Assembly: GCA_020310875.1 (NCBI GenBank)
Contig: CM035407.1
Span: 68,400,158-68,464,157 of the forward strand
Length of the DNA: 64,000 nt
DNA from: Ceratopteris richardii
Lineage: Eukaryota; Streptophyta; Polypodiopsida; Polypodiales; Pteridaceae
Direction: 5' to 3'
Shown here piece after piece: positions 32,974-44,505 of the stretch. The translations under genes were made by a program, and so were the position numbers. The notes below the pieces were generated by a model that was given only the letters and a program-made list of their open reading frames with translations, was not told the origin of the DNA and searched no databases. Positions within the stretch are counted from its first letter, which is position 1; each line of letters begins with the position of its first letter.

Positions 32974-34245
32974 TGTGAAGAGATGGATAGGTATGTGCTT
33001 GAAGATGAAGAGGTGTTGCAAAATCCTTGATCTAAACCAGCCAAATGAACTCCAAGAGTATGTGGTGGGCCCTTTTAGCTTTCCAATGGATGTATTAGAC
33101 ACCCTATGTACCTTGAAAGATCACTCTAAAAAAGATAGATCAAAACAGATAAGTTGGAGTTAGCTCAGAGGTGAAAAACTTGCTATTTTGGTTCATACAC
33201 CTGTCCAGTGTTTTGCATAATTCTCTGAGCACAGCTGCAATTAGCTTAATTCCTCTTGGTGAAGCCTAGATAACTTAAAGAGCTAACTTTCAAGAGTAAT
33301 CTCATAAAAAATAATGAACCACACACTGAGAATGAGTTTTAACAAGTGATGACATCATCCGGATTTTCACGGGCTGCTATAGTTTGAGACCAGTGAGCAG
33401 AAAAATGAACATAACTCCAGATTTAAGAAACCAATGATTATGCAAATTTGTATGCTTTTACTAGACAATAATTTCAATCCATCAAGCTTTAAATAATTGA
33501 ATTTGGATAAGTACACACTGAGAAACAGCTCTGACAAGATGAGTAAAAAAGTCGGGTACCTGACAGAGAAGTGAAAATGACAGATAGGGTTGACTTCAAC
33601 TGAACATAACTGAAGATTGCAACATCCAAATGAAATGAAAATCGATGAGCATATAGTAGATTTATAGAGCTAACTTTACCAAGTTAAATCATGGAAAAGG
33701 ATGCACCAAGCTCAGAGAAACCAGCTTTGCAATCTGACTGAGAAATCTGAGAGTAATGGCAGTGAGTAGTACACTTCAGAAGAACATGGAAATATGAACT
33801 CAAATGATCATGAAAATGAAAGTATATTGCTTGTACAATACAATGGACATACTGATACATATGTGTGCCTTTGAATCACACCTTGATATGGCATAAAGCT
33901 CAGCTCTTGGAGGTCTTCACACAGGTCTCTCTAACCACAACTAAAACTACCATCTATTTATAGTTGAGTTTGGGAGGCCAACTTCCCTCAATCACTCTCC
34001 AATCAATTAGTGATTGATTTGATTCTCTACCTACCACAAATCACGAATTCGTGGCTCCTCTTTCTCTTTTTGATCAAGTGGACTCAACCACTTAAGATTC
34101 TCTCACTTTTACATTAAGTAAACTCTTCAAAAGTTACAAGAGGTAGTTCACAAGTGAACTTTACATTGTCTTCATTTTAAGGCTTCTTCTATGACTTTGT
34201 GGGACTCAAGCCAATACTTAGGCTTGTCATAGACTTGCTCCAACA
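32974..34245 (-). repeat. Element B 5' LTR (primer-binding site adjacent at 32961-32972)
   Basis: Begins TGTGAAGAGATGG next to GCTCTGATACCA (reverse-complement primer-binding site) and ends TCCAACA followed by TSD AAAGG. Confidence 0.9.
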
Positions 34246-34250
34246 AAAGG

Positions 34251-35115
34251 TGAAAGTGATAAAAGTGCAGGTCAAGAAATGTATTCAAAGGATAAGAAGA
34301 AGAATATCAAAGGGAAGCAACAAGCAAATGAAGATGAAGGTACAACTAGCCAAGCTAACTTCCTAAGAGGAAGAGGAGGTGGCAAAGGTAGAGGAAGAGG
34401 CAGAAGTAATAAAGATGGAGTCAAAGCTTGCTGGATTTGTGGTAAGACAAATCACTTAGCTAATGATTGTTGGAATAATACTCAGAATAATGGTGGATAT
34501 AATCAGAACTTTAATTCAAGAGGAAGAGGTGGCAGAAATCAAAGAGGTAATTTCAGAGGTAGAGGTAGTAGAGGCTACTTTGGAAGAAATGCAGGTAGAG
34601 GATTCCAAAGCCAACAATACAACAATACCTACTACAACTATGCTTCAGATCAGAAGGAGGATTCAACATTGATAATGAATGCAACTTCTGAAAGGCAAAG
34701 TGAAGATCAAAGAGTCTTCTACATTGAATCAGGGTGCATCAATCACCTGAGTGGCAACATAGCTTTGATGACTGATTTGGAGAATAAGGTAAGTAATCAT
34801 GTAGTTCAAACAGGTGACAATACAAAGCATAATGTGAAGTCAATTGGATTAGTGAAGGCCAAGGATGGAAGTACTCTCTTGAGTAAGGTTTTGTATGTTC
34901 CTACAATTCCTAAGAATCTGATAAGTGTAGGACAAATTGTTGAAAAAGGTTATGAAGTTAGGCTCACTAATGAAGGAGTGTTTGTGGAAGACCCTAGCAA
35001 TGGATATAAACAAATTGTTTCAGGGAAGAAAGAAGGAAGATTGTTCACATTGAAGATTCAAGGTATGTTGGTCATGCCTTGTTCACTTATGGAGGACATA
35101 AGATCTCTGAGTTAG
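34251..35115 (+). pseudogene. Element A gag C-terminus and protease
   Basis: Continues the gag frame after element B: basic SKDKKKNIKGKQQ, RG-rich GGGKGRGRGRSN, zinc knuckle CWICGKTNHLANDC, an RGRGG-rich stretch, then protease FYIESGCINHLSG, where the catalytic Asp is Glu. VLYVPTIPKNLISVGQIVEK leads to GAG-pre-integrase. A frameshift near 35085 ends the frame. Confidence 0.85.
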
Positions 35116-35718
35116 ATATTTGGCACAAAAGGCTTGGACATTTTAATGAAAGAGGTATGAAAGGTATGGTTAACAATGGGTCAGTGCTTGGATTGCCTAA
35201 TGTTGCAGGTCAACATATGACATACAGATGTGAGGCATGTCAATTAGGTAAGGCTCATAAGCAATCTTATTCCAAACATGGTTTTATGTATTCAGAGAAG
35301 CTTGAATTGGTACACACAGATGTGTGGGGACCATCAAAGGATTTTAGTATCAATGGATCAAGGTATTATGTGATTTATGTTGATGATGCTACCAGATGGA
35401 TCACTATCTATGTGATCAAAGATAAGTCAGAGGTATTCAATACATTCAAACATTATCATGTGTATGCAGAGAGAATTATAGGTCATAAGTTGAAGAGACT
35501 AAGGTCAGATGGAGGGGGAGAGTATTTCTCTAATGAGTTCAGTGATTACATGTGGAATGCAGGTATAAAAAGGGAAATTACTTGTAGGTACTCTCGTCAA
35601 CAAAATGGTGTAGCAGAAAGGAGGAATAGAACTCTTGTTGAGTTTGCAAGATCCATGATGAAGGAGAAAAATTGCCCAAATTATTTGTGGGCCGAGGTTG
35701 TAAATACAGCCACATATT
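35079..35718 (+). pseudogene. Element A integrase, N-terminal part
   Basis: ISELDIWHKRLGHFNERGM and CEACQLGKAHKQS (HHCC), HTDVWGPSKDFS (first Asp), RSDGGGEYFSNEF (second Asp), SRQQNGVAERRNR (Glu), then YLWAEVVNTATYL, cut by G2 at 35719. The domain resumes at 48878 with NRLPCKDLQGMTPYEAW. All three catalytic residues are present. Confidence 0.85.
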
Positions 35719-35962
35719 TGTTGATATATTTAGGTAGTGATGTGTGTGAACACTCTAGGACCGCCGGGGCACTTTTTTCCCTCTTTAGGAGGTTTTTTTC
35801 CCCCGGCTTGTATATACGCCTATTGCCCTAATGGGCTACTTATCTTTGTACATTCTCTAGTAATACATTCAGTCTTGTGTGTTGTGCTCCAAGCTTCTTC
35901 TTCTTCCTTGTGCTGTTCGCGTGCTTCCGCAGACGTCTATCTCCAACAATTGGTATCAGAGC
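35719..35962 (+). repeat. G2 5' LTR and primer-binding site
   Basis: A 230-bp LTR (35719-35948), TGTTGATATATTTAGG ... TCTATCTCCAACA, followed by TGGTATCAGAGC at 35951-35962. Preceded by TSD ATATT (35714-35718), which recurs at 48873-48877 after the G2 3' LTR. It differs from that 3' LTR by one base that I can see (a CpG transition near 48740). It lacks the extra TA and the TAACTCC end of G3 LTRs, so it belongs to G2. Confidence 0.9.
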
Positions 35963-35980
35963 AGGTCGTCGCTTCTTCTA

Positions 35981-36965
35981 AGGCATGTATGGGTATATCT
36001 ACTCAAAGCAAAGTCCGAAGTGTTCATGTGCTTCAAACAGTTTTTGGTTTTGGTTGAAAATCTGTCAGCATGTAAAATGGGCACCCTTCGTTCTGATCGA
36101 GGGGGGGGAATATATGTCTTCAGATTTTAATGCATTTCTGGCTGAACGTGGGATAAAACACCAGTGTACAGTGCCGTATACACCTCAAGAAAATGGAGTT
36201 GCTGAACGAAAGAACAGGTCACTCATGGAGATGGCGAGGTGCATGGTCAAAAGTCAGGCTTTACCACATAGTTTCTGGCTTGAGGCTGTCATGTGTGCAG
36301 CATATGTACTGAACAGGTGTCCCACTAAAGCGTTGCAGTCTATCACTCCATATGAGGCTTCGCATGACCGCAAGCCATCTGTTGCTCATCTGCGTGTTTT
36401 TGGTTGTTTGGCATATGCATTAGTGCCTGAACAACATCGCAGAAAATTGGATGATAAGGCAGTAAAATGTATTTTTGTTGGGTACAGTTCTGAAAGTAAA
36501 GGCTATCGTCTGTATCATCCACAGACTAAACGCATTCTGGTTAGCCGTGATGTTGTCTTTGTGGAAGATGCTATTCAGCCATTGCTTTCATGTACTAAGG
36601 AGACATCTGTTAGCTCCAAAGACATGTATGATACTTTGATGCCTCTTTTTACAGGTGGACAAGCTAGTGCTGGTCCTAATGAGGCAACTTCTCAACCTTT
36701 GCAGGTTTCATATGATGATGCAGATCATTCCATTTCTGATGCAGATTTACATGATGCACTTGCTGATGAGAGAGCTGATATTGAGCAGGCAAAAACTATG
36801 CCAAAATGGCTGGTGCAGGCTTTGCGTGACAGCAAATTAGATGCACCTTTGTCATATCGTACTCGTTCAGGCTCTCATAGTGCCTCCTTTGCATCAGATT
36901 GCTATGCTATGGCTGCATCTAGTCTTTGTGATGAGAATGAGCCTGTTTCTTTTGATGAAGCATAG
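35981..36965 (+). pseudogene. G1 integrase (inverted copy of G3 integrase)
   Basis: Begins abruptly in the integrase core (GYIYSKQSPKCSCASN in one frame, shifting to the catalytic frame). It reads SSDFNAFLAERGIKHQC, PYTPQENGVAERKNRSLMEM, FWLEAVMCAAYVLNR, and GYSSESKGYRLYHPQTKR. An eight-G run at 36101-36108 (seven in the G2 copy) breaks the frame. A TAG at 36963 precedes RT. Both lesions are shared with G3. Confidence 0.85.
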
Positions 36966-36980
36966 AATTCAGAAAATTGG

Positions 36981-38477
36981 ATGGCCGCTATGCAATCTGA
37001 ATATGATGCTATAATGAAGAATGGTACATGGTCTTTATGTGACTTGCCTCCTGGCAAGAAGGCCATTGGCACTAAGTGGGTATACAAGCTGAAGCGTAAA
37101 CCTGATGGTACAGTTGACAGGTATAAGGCTAGGCTTGTTGCAAAGGGTTATGTGCAGGAAAGAGGCATTGATTTTGATGAGACCTTTGCACCTACATGCC
37201 GTATGACTACTGTTCGGAGCATTTGTGCACTTTCAGCCCATCATGGTTGGAATGTACATCAGTTGGACATTAAAACAGCATTTCTGAATGGTGACTTGCA
37301 TGAAGAAGTGTATGTTTTTCAGCCCCGTGGCTTTGTGCAGAAAGGGCATGAAAACCAGGTGTGCAGGTTAAAGAAGGCGTTATATGGTTTAAAGCAAGCA
37401 CCACGTGCTTGGTATGAGAACATACATGCCTATCTGATTGCACATGGTTTTGAGAACAGTCCAACTGAAAGCACCTTATATGTTAAGCATGCTAATGATG
37501 TGCTTCTGATCATTGTTGTCTATGTAGACGACATGCTGCTCACTGGTCCTATTGAGAAGCATATTGCTGATTTTAAGGCTGATTTGCATGCCTCATTTGA
37601 GATGTGTGATTTGGGGCATTTGCATCACTATTTGGGCATTCAGTTTATGCAAGTTGATGGTGGAATGGCTTTGTGTCAAACGAAATATATTGACACATTA
37701 TTGCAGCGTTTTGGCCTTGAAAACTGTAAGCCTATTGCCACTCCTATGGAGACAGGTTTACGATTGAGTCTTCATGATGCTGGAGATGCATTTGATGCTG
37801 TTCTCTATCAGCAGGCTATTGGATGCTTGATTTACTTATGCATTACTCGGCTAGATATTCACTTTGCTATCTCACAGATGAGCAGGTTTATGCATTGCCT
37901 AGGAGTCACGCATTGGAAGGCGGTTAAGCGCATCTTTCGCTACTTGAGTGGTACTCGGCTACTTGGGTTGTTTTATCCCAAGGGGGGATCACTACCGCTA
38001 GATTTGCATGCTTTTTTTGACTCAGATTGGGCTGGTTGCTATGACACTCGTGTGTCCACCAGTGGTTTTTGCTTCATGCTTGGTAGCTCATGTATATCTT
38101 GGTTGAGCAAGAAGCAGCCTATTGTGGCCACTTCCAGTTGTGAGGCTGAGTATAGGGCAGCCTTCACAGCGACTGTTGAGTGTGTGTGGATCAGACGCCT
38201 TATGGCTGATTTGGGTGTTGGCCAGTCTTCTGCCACCACCATCTTCACTAACAGCCAGAGCGCATTGGCAGTTGCGAGGAACCCTGTGTTCCATGCTCGC
38301 ACTAAGCACATTGAGGTGCATTATCACTATGTCAGGGAGAGGTTCTCTGCTGGGGAGATCAGCTTGACATATGTGCCCACGCAAGAGAACATTGCAGACC
38401 TTTTCACGAAGGCTCTGCCTAGGGAGAAGTTTGAAACTTTCTGCAAAGCTTTGGGCTTACTTCCTTTTGTGGAGTGA
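36981..38477 (+). CDS. G1 reverse transcriptase and RNase H
   Basis: 498 open codons: KWVYKLKRKPDGTVDRYKAR, QLDIKTAFLNGDLHEE, LKKALYGLKQAPRAWY, YVDDMLLTG with an intact catalytic box, then RNase H FFDSDWAGC, SSCEAEYRAAF, TNSQSALAVARN and FHARTKHIEVHYHYVRE. About 8 residues differ from the G3 counterpart at 57756-59252. The polyprotein upstream is broken, so it would not be translated normally. Confidence 0.9.
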   Translation: MAAMQSEYDAIMKNGTWSLCDLPPGKKAIGTKWVYKLKRKPDGTVDRYKARLVAKGYVQERGIDFDETFAPTCRMTTVRSICALSAHHGWNVHQLDIKTAFLNGDLHEEVYVFQPRGFVQKGHENQVCRLKKALYGLKQAPRAWYENIHAYLIAHGFENSPTESTLYVKHANDVLLIIVVYVDDMLLTGPIEKHIADFKADLHASFEMCDLGHLHHYLGIQFMQVDGGMALCQTKYIDTLLQRFGLENCKPIATPMETGLRLSLHDAGDAFDAVLYQQAIGCLIYLCITRLDIHFAISQMSRFMHCLGVTHWKAVKRIFRYLSGTRLLGLFYPKGGSLPLDLHAFFDSDWAGCYDTRVSTSGFCFMLGSSCISWLSKKQPIVATSSCEAEYRAAFTATVECVWIRRLMADLGVGQSSATTIFTNSQSALAVARNPVFHARTKHIEVHYHYVRERFSAGEISLTYVPTQENIADLFTKALPREKFETFCKALGLLPFVE

Positions 38478-38551
38478 TTTCCACATAGCTTGGCACTTCC
38501 TTATACATGAGTGCCAGCTCCTTGTTCACCGCATCACTCCCAGGGGGGATT

Positions 38552-38783
38552 TGTTGATATATTTAGGTAGTGATGTGTGTGAACACTCTAGGACCACCGA
38601 GGCACTTTTTTCCCTCTTTAGGAGGTTTTTTTCCCCCAGCTTGTATATACGCCTATTGCCCTAATGGGCTACTTATCTTTGTACATTCTGTAGTAATATA
38701 CATTCAGTCTTGTGTGTTGTGCTCCAAGCTTCTTCTTCTTCCTTGTGCTGTTCGCGTGCTTCCGCAGACGTCTAACTCCAACA
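38552..38783 (+). repeat. G1 3' LTR
   Basis: 232 bp after polypurine AGGGGGGATT. It shares CTGTAG, ACCACCGAGG and TAACTCCAACA with the 57450-57681 LTR of G3. The following GAAAA is the complement of G3's TSD TTTTC, but no GAAAA precedes the G2 5' LTR. Confidence 0.9.
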
Positions 38784-39383
38784 GAAAACATAAAATCACA
38801 AATAGATTTGCAAATATTATGAAGGAAATTATCATTACATAGAGTTTTTTGAGACTAGCTGCAAAAAGAGGCAAAGAAGAAAGAGGCTAGAATGGTTGTT
38901 GCAGAGGCCTTGTTGACCGGATCTTGCAGATGCAGGTATGTAGAGATAGTACAAAAATGAAATCTCACAAAACCATAAATAGAATAGAGAGAGACAAGAG
39001 AGCGAACACAAAATTGGGTACAATCTTCCCCCACATACTCTGATGGATGAGTCTATAAGAATATATGTATTTATAGGTATTTCTCATTATGTCCTCAATA
39101 TAAGATACATGAGGATGATGCTTCCAAAAGCATGCATTTATGAAAATCTACTTTATTTACATAATCATCACTTTCTAAGCGATCTACTATTTTTACAAAG
39201 ATGTCACTTTCTTATATGTGATCTACTATTTTTACAAAAAATATCTAAAATACTATCTTTTAACTATCTTAAAAAATAGTTGAATAAGTCCATGCACGTT
39301 CAGACCCTCATGATTCTTCACCTACTAAATAACCAGTTGAGGCAGAAAGCAAAAATCAAAGAGTAAGTGTCATAATTAATGAG
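38784..39383 (+). other. Inverted copy of G4 gag scrap and undefined spacer
   Basis: 38784-38935 resembles the G-family zinc-knuckle region (AAAGAGGCAAAGAAGAAAGAGG, GCTAGAATGG), heavily diverged. 38936-39330 has no recognisable coding. It includes CTTCCCCCACA near 39025, which might mark an LTR boundary of an unknown element, and short direct repeats around atctactatttttacaaa (39180-39240). Confidence 0.4.
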
Positions 39384-40726
39384 TTGAATCAAGGAACGAC
39401 ACAAGGAGAAGAACTCAAAATAGAAAAAAAAGAAGGAGAAAACAAGCCTCAAGATCAATTTGAAGTGCTTGCCCACTTCAAGAAATATGAGGTAGAAGAG
39501 AGGAAGATTTCTATCCAAATGCCGAAACGGGAAGCACAACCAGGAATAGCATATGACAACAAAGAATAGACCAAGAAAATAGTAGTAGCTTTGGAGGAAG
39601 GAGAGGAAGGAGAAGAGCGATGTACTTTTATAGGACATGATGTCTCAATGAAGGAAGAACAAGAGCTAATACTACTCATAAGAGAATATAGGGACATCTT
39701 TGCATGGACATATAAGGATTTAAAAGGAGTAGATCCCTCTATTTGTGCCCATAAAATCCCTATGACATCAAAAGACAAACCTTCCAAACAAAGACCATAC
39801 ACATATAATGATGTTTACTCAGCAAAAATTAAGGAGGAGATAGATAAGTTGTTGGACGCAGGCTTCATTTATGAGATTGAACACACCGAATGGGTATCAC
39901 CTTTGGTGGTCGTGCCTAAAAAGAAAGGCAAGTTAAGGGTATGTATTAACTTGAAGAAAGTAAATGTTGCCACCATACGAGATAGTTACCCATTACCTAT
40001 CACTGATCATCTTTCGGAAAGGGTTGTAGGAAAGGAAGTCTATAGTTTTCTGGACGGTTTTTTAGGATATAATCAGGTAGCAATTGCTCCTGAGGACCAA
40101 CATAAGATAGCTTTTGCAACTCAATGGGGAGTGTACGCATTTAGGGTTATGCCTTTTGGTCTAACTAATGCCCCAGCCACTTTTCAACGGTTGATGTGTC
40201 ACATGTTCAAGGAGTTCTTAAGAAACAACATGGAGGTATATGTGGAGGATTTATGCACCTATTCAACTATACGATCATAACATATCCCAGAACTAAGAAA
40301 GATCTTTGCCAAATGTCGACAATATAGAGTTTGTCTTAATCCCGAGAAGTGTGTCTTCATGGTTTGACAAGGAAAGATACTAGGGCACATTGTCTCTAAA
40401 AATGGAATTTCCACGGATGAAGACAAAATCAAAGTGATTTTGGATTTGCTGAGACCAAAGACAACTAAAGAAGTGCAAGCATTTATGGGACATTATGGAT
40501 ACTACCATAGGTTTATCCACATGTATGCCATAATTGCTAGGCCCCTTTATGCATTACTATCTTAGTTTATTTGGACGGAAGAATGTGAAAAGGCCTTCAA
40601 TGAATTAAAAACCCGTTTGAGTTCAACACCAATCCTTAGAGTCCTTGATTGGAACAAACCATTTCATATCCACGTGGATGCTTCCAAGTTTGCCATTGGG
40701 TGCATCTTAGCGCAGCCAACAGATAC
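39384..40726 (+). pseudogene. Inverted copy of Gyp-2 reverse transcriptase
   Basis: Acidic leader LNQGTTQGEELKIEKKEGEN, then ILLIREYRDIFAWTYKDLKG, EWVSPLVVVPKKKGKLRVCI, FLGYNQVAIAPEDQHKIAF and FRVMPFGLTNAPATFQRLM, then VYVEDLC, where the YVDD box reads YVED. Stop at 40278; remnants continue (FHIHVDASKFAIGCILAQP) to the deletion at 40727. The 39591-40280 frame is open here, but its right-arm twin has a 4-bp deletion near 56360. Confidence 0.8.
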
Positions 40727-41290
40727 AAAAAAGATCAGGTGACAGCATATCATCAACAATGGAGCTACACTCTACACCGAAAACAACAACAGTACAAGAA
40801 CACGAGTCAAGCTGGACTCAGAGTCACACAAAGGATTGCTAGAGTATGGATTCTGAAGAAGGTGATGACTGCCCAACCGGCACACATGCAGATATGGATT
40901 CCCAAATCATGCGCACTGACTACAATCATTAACAAGGAAATATCGAAGCTCAAGGAGGATCAGTACAACATGAAGGCTAAGCAACAAGAAACAAACACCT
41001 ACAAGGCATGGCAGGAGCCGAAATATGCAACAAAAACCATTCAAAGATTCAAAAGGCGGCTGAAGCAAAGGTACAACGTGATAAGCACAACAATCACCAG
41101 GAATGCTAGAGATATAGTCTGCCACAATAGAATGAAGCAGATCTGGATGCCTAAAGGCAAAACAATCTCTATACATCAACCAAATAATTTAATTTGCACA
41201 CATCCTGAGTTGCAAGAGTCCCAAGCATGCATAATAGGGCCACATTACAAGGCCATGCATTCGGCACCTAATTCTTCTTCTACTGGATAG
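40727..41290 (+). pseudogene. Inverted copy of Gyp-2 3' ORF, fused by deletion
   Basis: The deletion joins RNase H (..CILAQPTDT) to the Gyp-2 3' ORF (KKDQVTAYHQQWSYTLHRKQ ... YKAMHSAPNSSSTG). Compared with 52652-55510, the rest of RNase H, the integrase and the protease-like domain are lost. Confidence 0.8.
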
Positions 41291-41371
41291 CGAAGCACAT
41301 TTCCATCTTAGGGAATAGGAGAGCACTTGTACAATAATCTCAACGAAAATAACTAATGATTCAATAAAAGC

Positions 41372-42394
41372 TGATGGAGATTGTTAATCTCCAAAAGAAC
41401 AAGATACTCTTGAATTTAGATCACCTCAATAACAAAACAAGAGTAACTCAAAACTTTCACCAATTTGGAAGATCAATACTCAACTTCTAAAATTTTCAAC
41501 AAACTGTGAAGAAGATGACTACACAAAAAGTCTGCTGCACATAACTTACTCATTGACTTATCCAACTTGTAAATTTTTTTATAAAACTTGTAAAGGGTGT
41601 TGCCTATAGTTAGTTTGTGCACCTCCTCCAAGTTAAATCATTCCAAAAAACTCAGTAGATCTTGAGGAATGATCTAAACAAGTCACCTATGTCTAAAACT
41701 ATAGTTCTTTACAGTCAACTTTGACACCTGCAACTTCTAAAGCTTGGTTCTCTCAATCTAGAACCCATTTATGCAAATGCTTTTAGCCATAGATGGATTA
41801 CCTTCCAACTTAGATTCTGACTCCTCATTTATGCACTGAGAATTGACCATTTCTTTGACTATCGGAATTGCGCCTGTTTTAGAAGACACTTGACACTTTC
41901 GCACATATGAATGTTCCTACTCATAATTCTCATAGCCTGTTTACAATTAGGATCTCAAACTTTAACCATAGACTCATTAACTATGTAATTAGACACCTAC
42001 AAAAGGATTTTTGAAATGATCAAGCACAGAAGGAGAATACTCAAAAAGATCGAGAGCAACATTTCTTCATTTCTGAAAAATTTACATCTGAGTGATGAGA
42101 GAGATCTTACTCACTTCTAAAGTGTCTAATGACATCTAATTCTCCTCAAATCTTGTTCTTAGGCACTCTCTCATATTTGCCCCGACATTTTTCTTTTTAT
42201 ATATAGTCAAATATTTACAAGCTCATAACTAATCAAAAGTATAAGTGAGCTAACTCTAAATTAATGTACATATGTGTACACATCTTCATTTTCTGGATAT
42301 GCACTTCCTTCATGCTTCATAACTTGATCTTTTCTTTAGTCCTTGACTTCAATTCTTCATCAAAACTTCAATTGTTGATTGCCTTGCACCAATA
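41372..42394 (-). repeat. Inverted copy of element A 3' LTR
   Basis: Reverse complement of 50984-52006, starting TGATGGAGAG and ending near GCACCAATA. Confidence 0.9.
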
Positions 42395-42409
42395 GCTCCC
42401 CCTCAATCA

Positions 42410-44505
42410 TCAATTGAGCTTTTCTCTAACTTCTTTATTCCTGCCATGTCTTTGAATCTCTGTAGCTTTGGTCCATCCAAGCTTTTGGAGCATATCAGCT
42501 ATCTGATCTTTTGTTGAAGTATGTATAACTTCAATTTCCTTATCCATCACCTTCTCTCTTAGGAAATGATATTGAATCTCAATATGTTTAGTCCTGGCAT
42601 GAAAAACAGGGTTAGCGGCTACATACAATGAACTCATGTTATCTCCATGAATAGTGGGTGTACTCTGAATGATGTCAAAACTCTTCATAAGAGTCTTAAG
42701 CCATATCACTTCCTTTGCAGCTTCAACCATACCTTTGTACTCAGCCTCTGTGGATGATAAAGCAATTGTGTGTTGCTTCATTGAACACCAAGAGATTAAC
42801 TTATCTCCCACATAACACAAGTATCCATATGTTGATCTAATATCATGAGGATTACCTGCCCAATCTATATCACTATATATCTTGATGTTTGTATCTGATG
42901 TAAAACCATAATACAAACCTTCTTTGAGTGTACCCTTAATGTACCTCAACACTCTTTGTCCTGCAACCCAATGTTCTTTCCTAGGACAATACATGAATTG
43001 AGATAATACTCCTACTGCATATGACAAGTCAGGCCTAGTTAATGTAGCATAGATCAGACTACCAACCAAACTTTGATATAGCTTCATGTCCTTGAACTCT
43101 TCTCCTCCATATCTGCTCAATTTATGATTCACCTTCATTGAAGTTGGTGCTACCCTGCAATCATCCATTTTAAACTTGATCAACAAGTTTTTCAAATACC
43201 TTTCTTGAGTTACATACACTCCATGTTGAGTGTATGATATCTCCATTCCCAAGAAATATGACAAGTCTCCCAAGTCACTAATCTTGAACTCTTTCTCCAT
43301 TTGCTTCTTTAGGCTTTTAATGCCTTTCTCATTTGTACCTGTAAGAATTATATCATCAACATATATGCACATGTAAATGAACCCATCATCACTTGCTTTA
43401 ACAAGCAAGCTACTATCTGCTTTAGATACTTGGAAACCAAGTTCTTTCAAGAACTTCACAAGTCTATAATTCCATGCCCTTGGGGCCTGCTTCAAACCAT
43501 ACAAAGCTCTCTTGAGCTTACATACATGATCTGGATACCTTTCATTTCTGAATCCTTGAGGTTGCTCCATGAAAACATCATCTGAAATGTAACCATTTAA
43601 AAAAGCATTCTTCACATCTAATTGACATAATTTCCAACCTTTACATGCAACAATAGCTATGAGTGTCCTGATGGTTGTCATCTTTGCCACATGACTATAG
43701 GTCTCATCATAATCTATACCATATGTCTGAGCAAGACCTTTCACAACAAGTCTAGCTTTATATCTAGACACACTTCCATCTGCAAACCTCTTTGTCTTGT
43801 AGACCTATTTGCATCCAATGATCTTTTGACTATTTGGTTTAGGAACCAAATCCCATGTCTGATTCTCCATCAATGCATCATACTCTTTCTGCATAGCTTT
43901 CTCCCAATTTTCCTTACCTTTTGCCTCTTCATATGTAGAAGGGTCTTCATCTGCCTTTATCATATAAGCATAATCTTTGGTAGCCAAAAAAGAAGTGTCA
44001 TAGCTATACCTTGTAGGTTTCCATTTGTGTCTTGATGACCTTCTGAGTTCTTCAGTTCTTGAGGTTTCTGGTTCATCACATTCTGGATCAAACCTTGGCA
44101 CTTCTTCAACTTCAACCTGTACTTCATTGTTCTCCTCTTCATCAAATATCTGAACCTTTGATTTACCTATCTCTTGATTCATAACTTCTTCATCGCCTGC
44201 ATAAATATTGATTGTACCTGCATACCAAGTACCTTGCTCATCAAATGTAACATCCTTTGACACAAGGAATTGTTTTGTGGATGGACTCCACAACCTATAT
44301 CCCATCTGCTTATCATCATATCCAATGAACACATACTTTTCAGCTTTAGGTTCCAATTTGTGCCTCAACTGAGATGGCACATATGCATATGCCAAACATC
44401 CAAATACTTTGCAATGATCAAGAGTAGGTCTCTTACCCCACCATGCCTCATATGGTGTCATACCCTGCAAATCTTTACATGGTAATCTATTAACCAATTT
44501 AATAT
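42410..44505 (-). pseudogene. Inverted copy of element A integrase C-terminus, RT and RNase H
   Basis: 44505-43805: NRLPCKDLQGMTPYEAW, GYDDKQMGYRLWSP, acidic linker, WDLVPKPNSQKIIGCK-stop. 43771-42410: RYKARLVVKGLAQTYG, QLDVKNAFLNGYISDD, LYGLKQAPRAWNY, YVDDIILTG, YSDIDWAGN, STEAEYKGMV, FHARTKHIEI. The TAG between them is also in the right arm, so it predates the duplication. Confidence 0.9.

Larger units (their letters stand above)
27544..34245 (-). mobile_element. Element B: Ty1/copia retrotransposon nested in element A gag
   Basis: 6,702 bp with LTRs 27544-28816 and 32974-34245 (1,273 and 1,272 bp, about 95% identical) and a TSD AAAGG (27539-27543; 34246-34250). The primer-binding site and polypurine tract give minus orientation. 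It carries gag, zinc knuckle, protease, broken integrase and an open RT-RNase H. Its gag and pol are close relatives of element A's, so a family member landed in a family member. Confidence 0.95.

Noticed and set aside
35737..36057. Open frame across the G LTR and leader
   Set aside because: It is LTR DNA read by chance; equivalent frames appear in every G LTR.
37849..38367. Antisense frames opposite copia RT/RNase H in all G copies (for example 38039-38311 minus)
   Set aside because: They recur only because the RT sequence recurs; they show no domain of their own and no start context.
35719..38783. G1 as an independent G insertion with its own 5' LTR
   Set aside because: The 5' LTR has the G2 type and G2's TSD, the 3' LTR has the G3 type, and flanking 5-mers do not match. 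It is a junction product, not an insertion.
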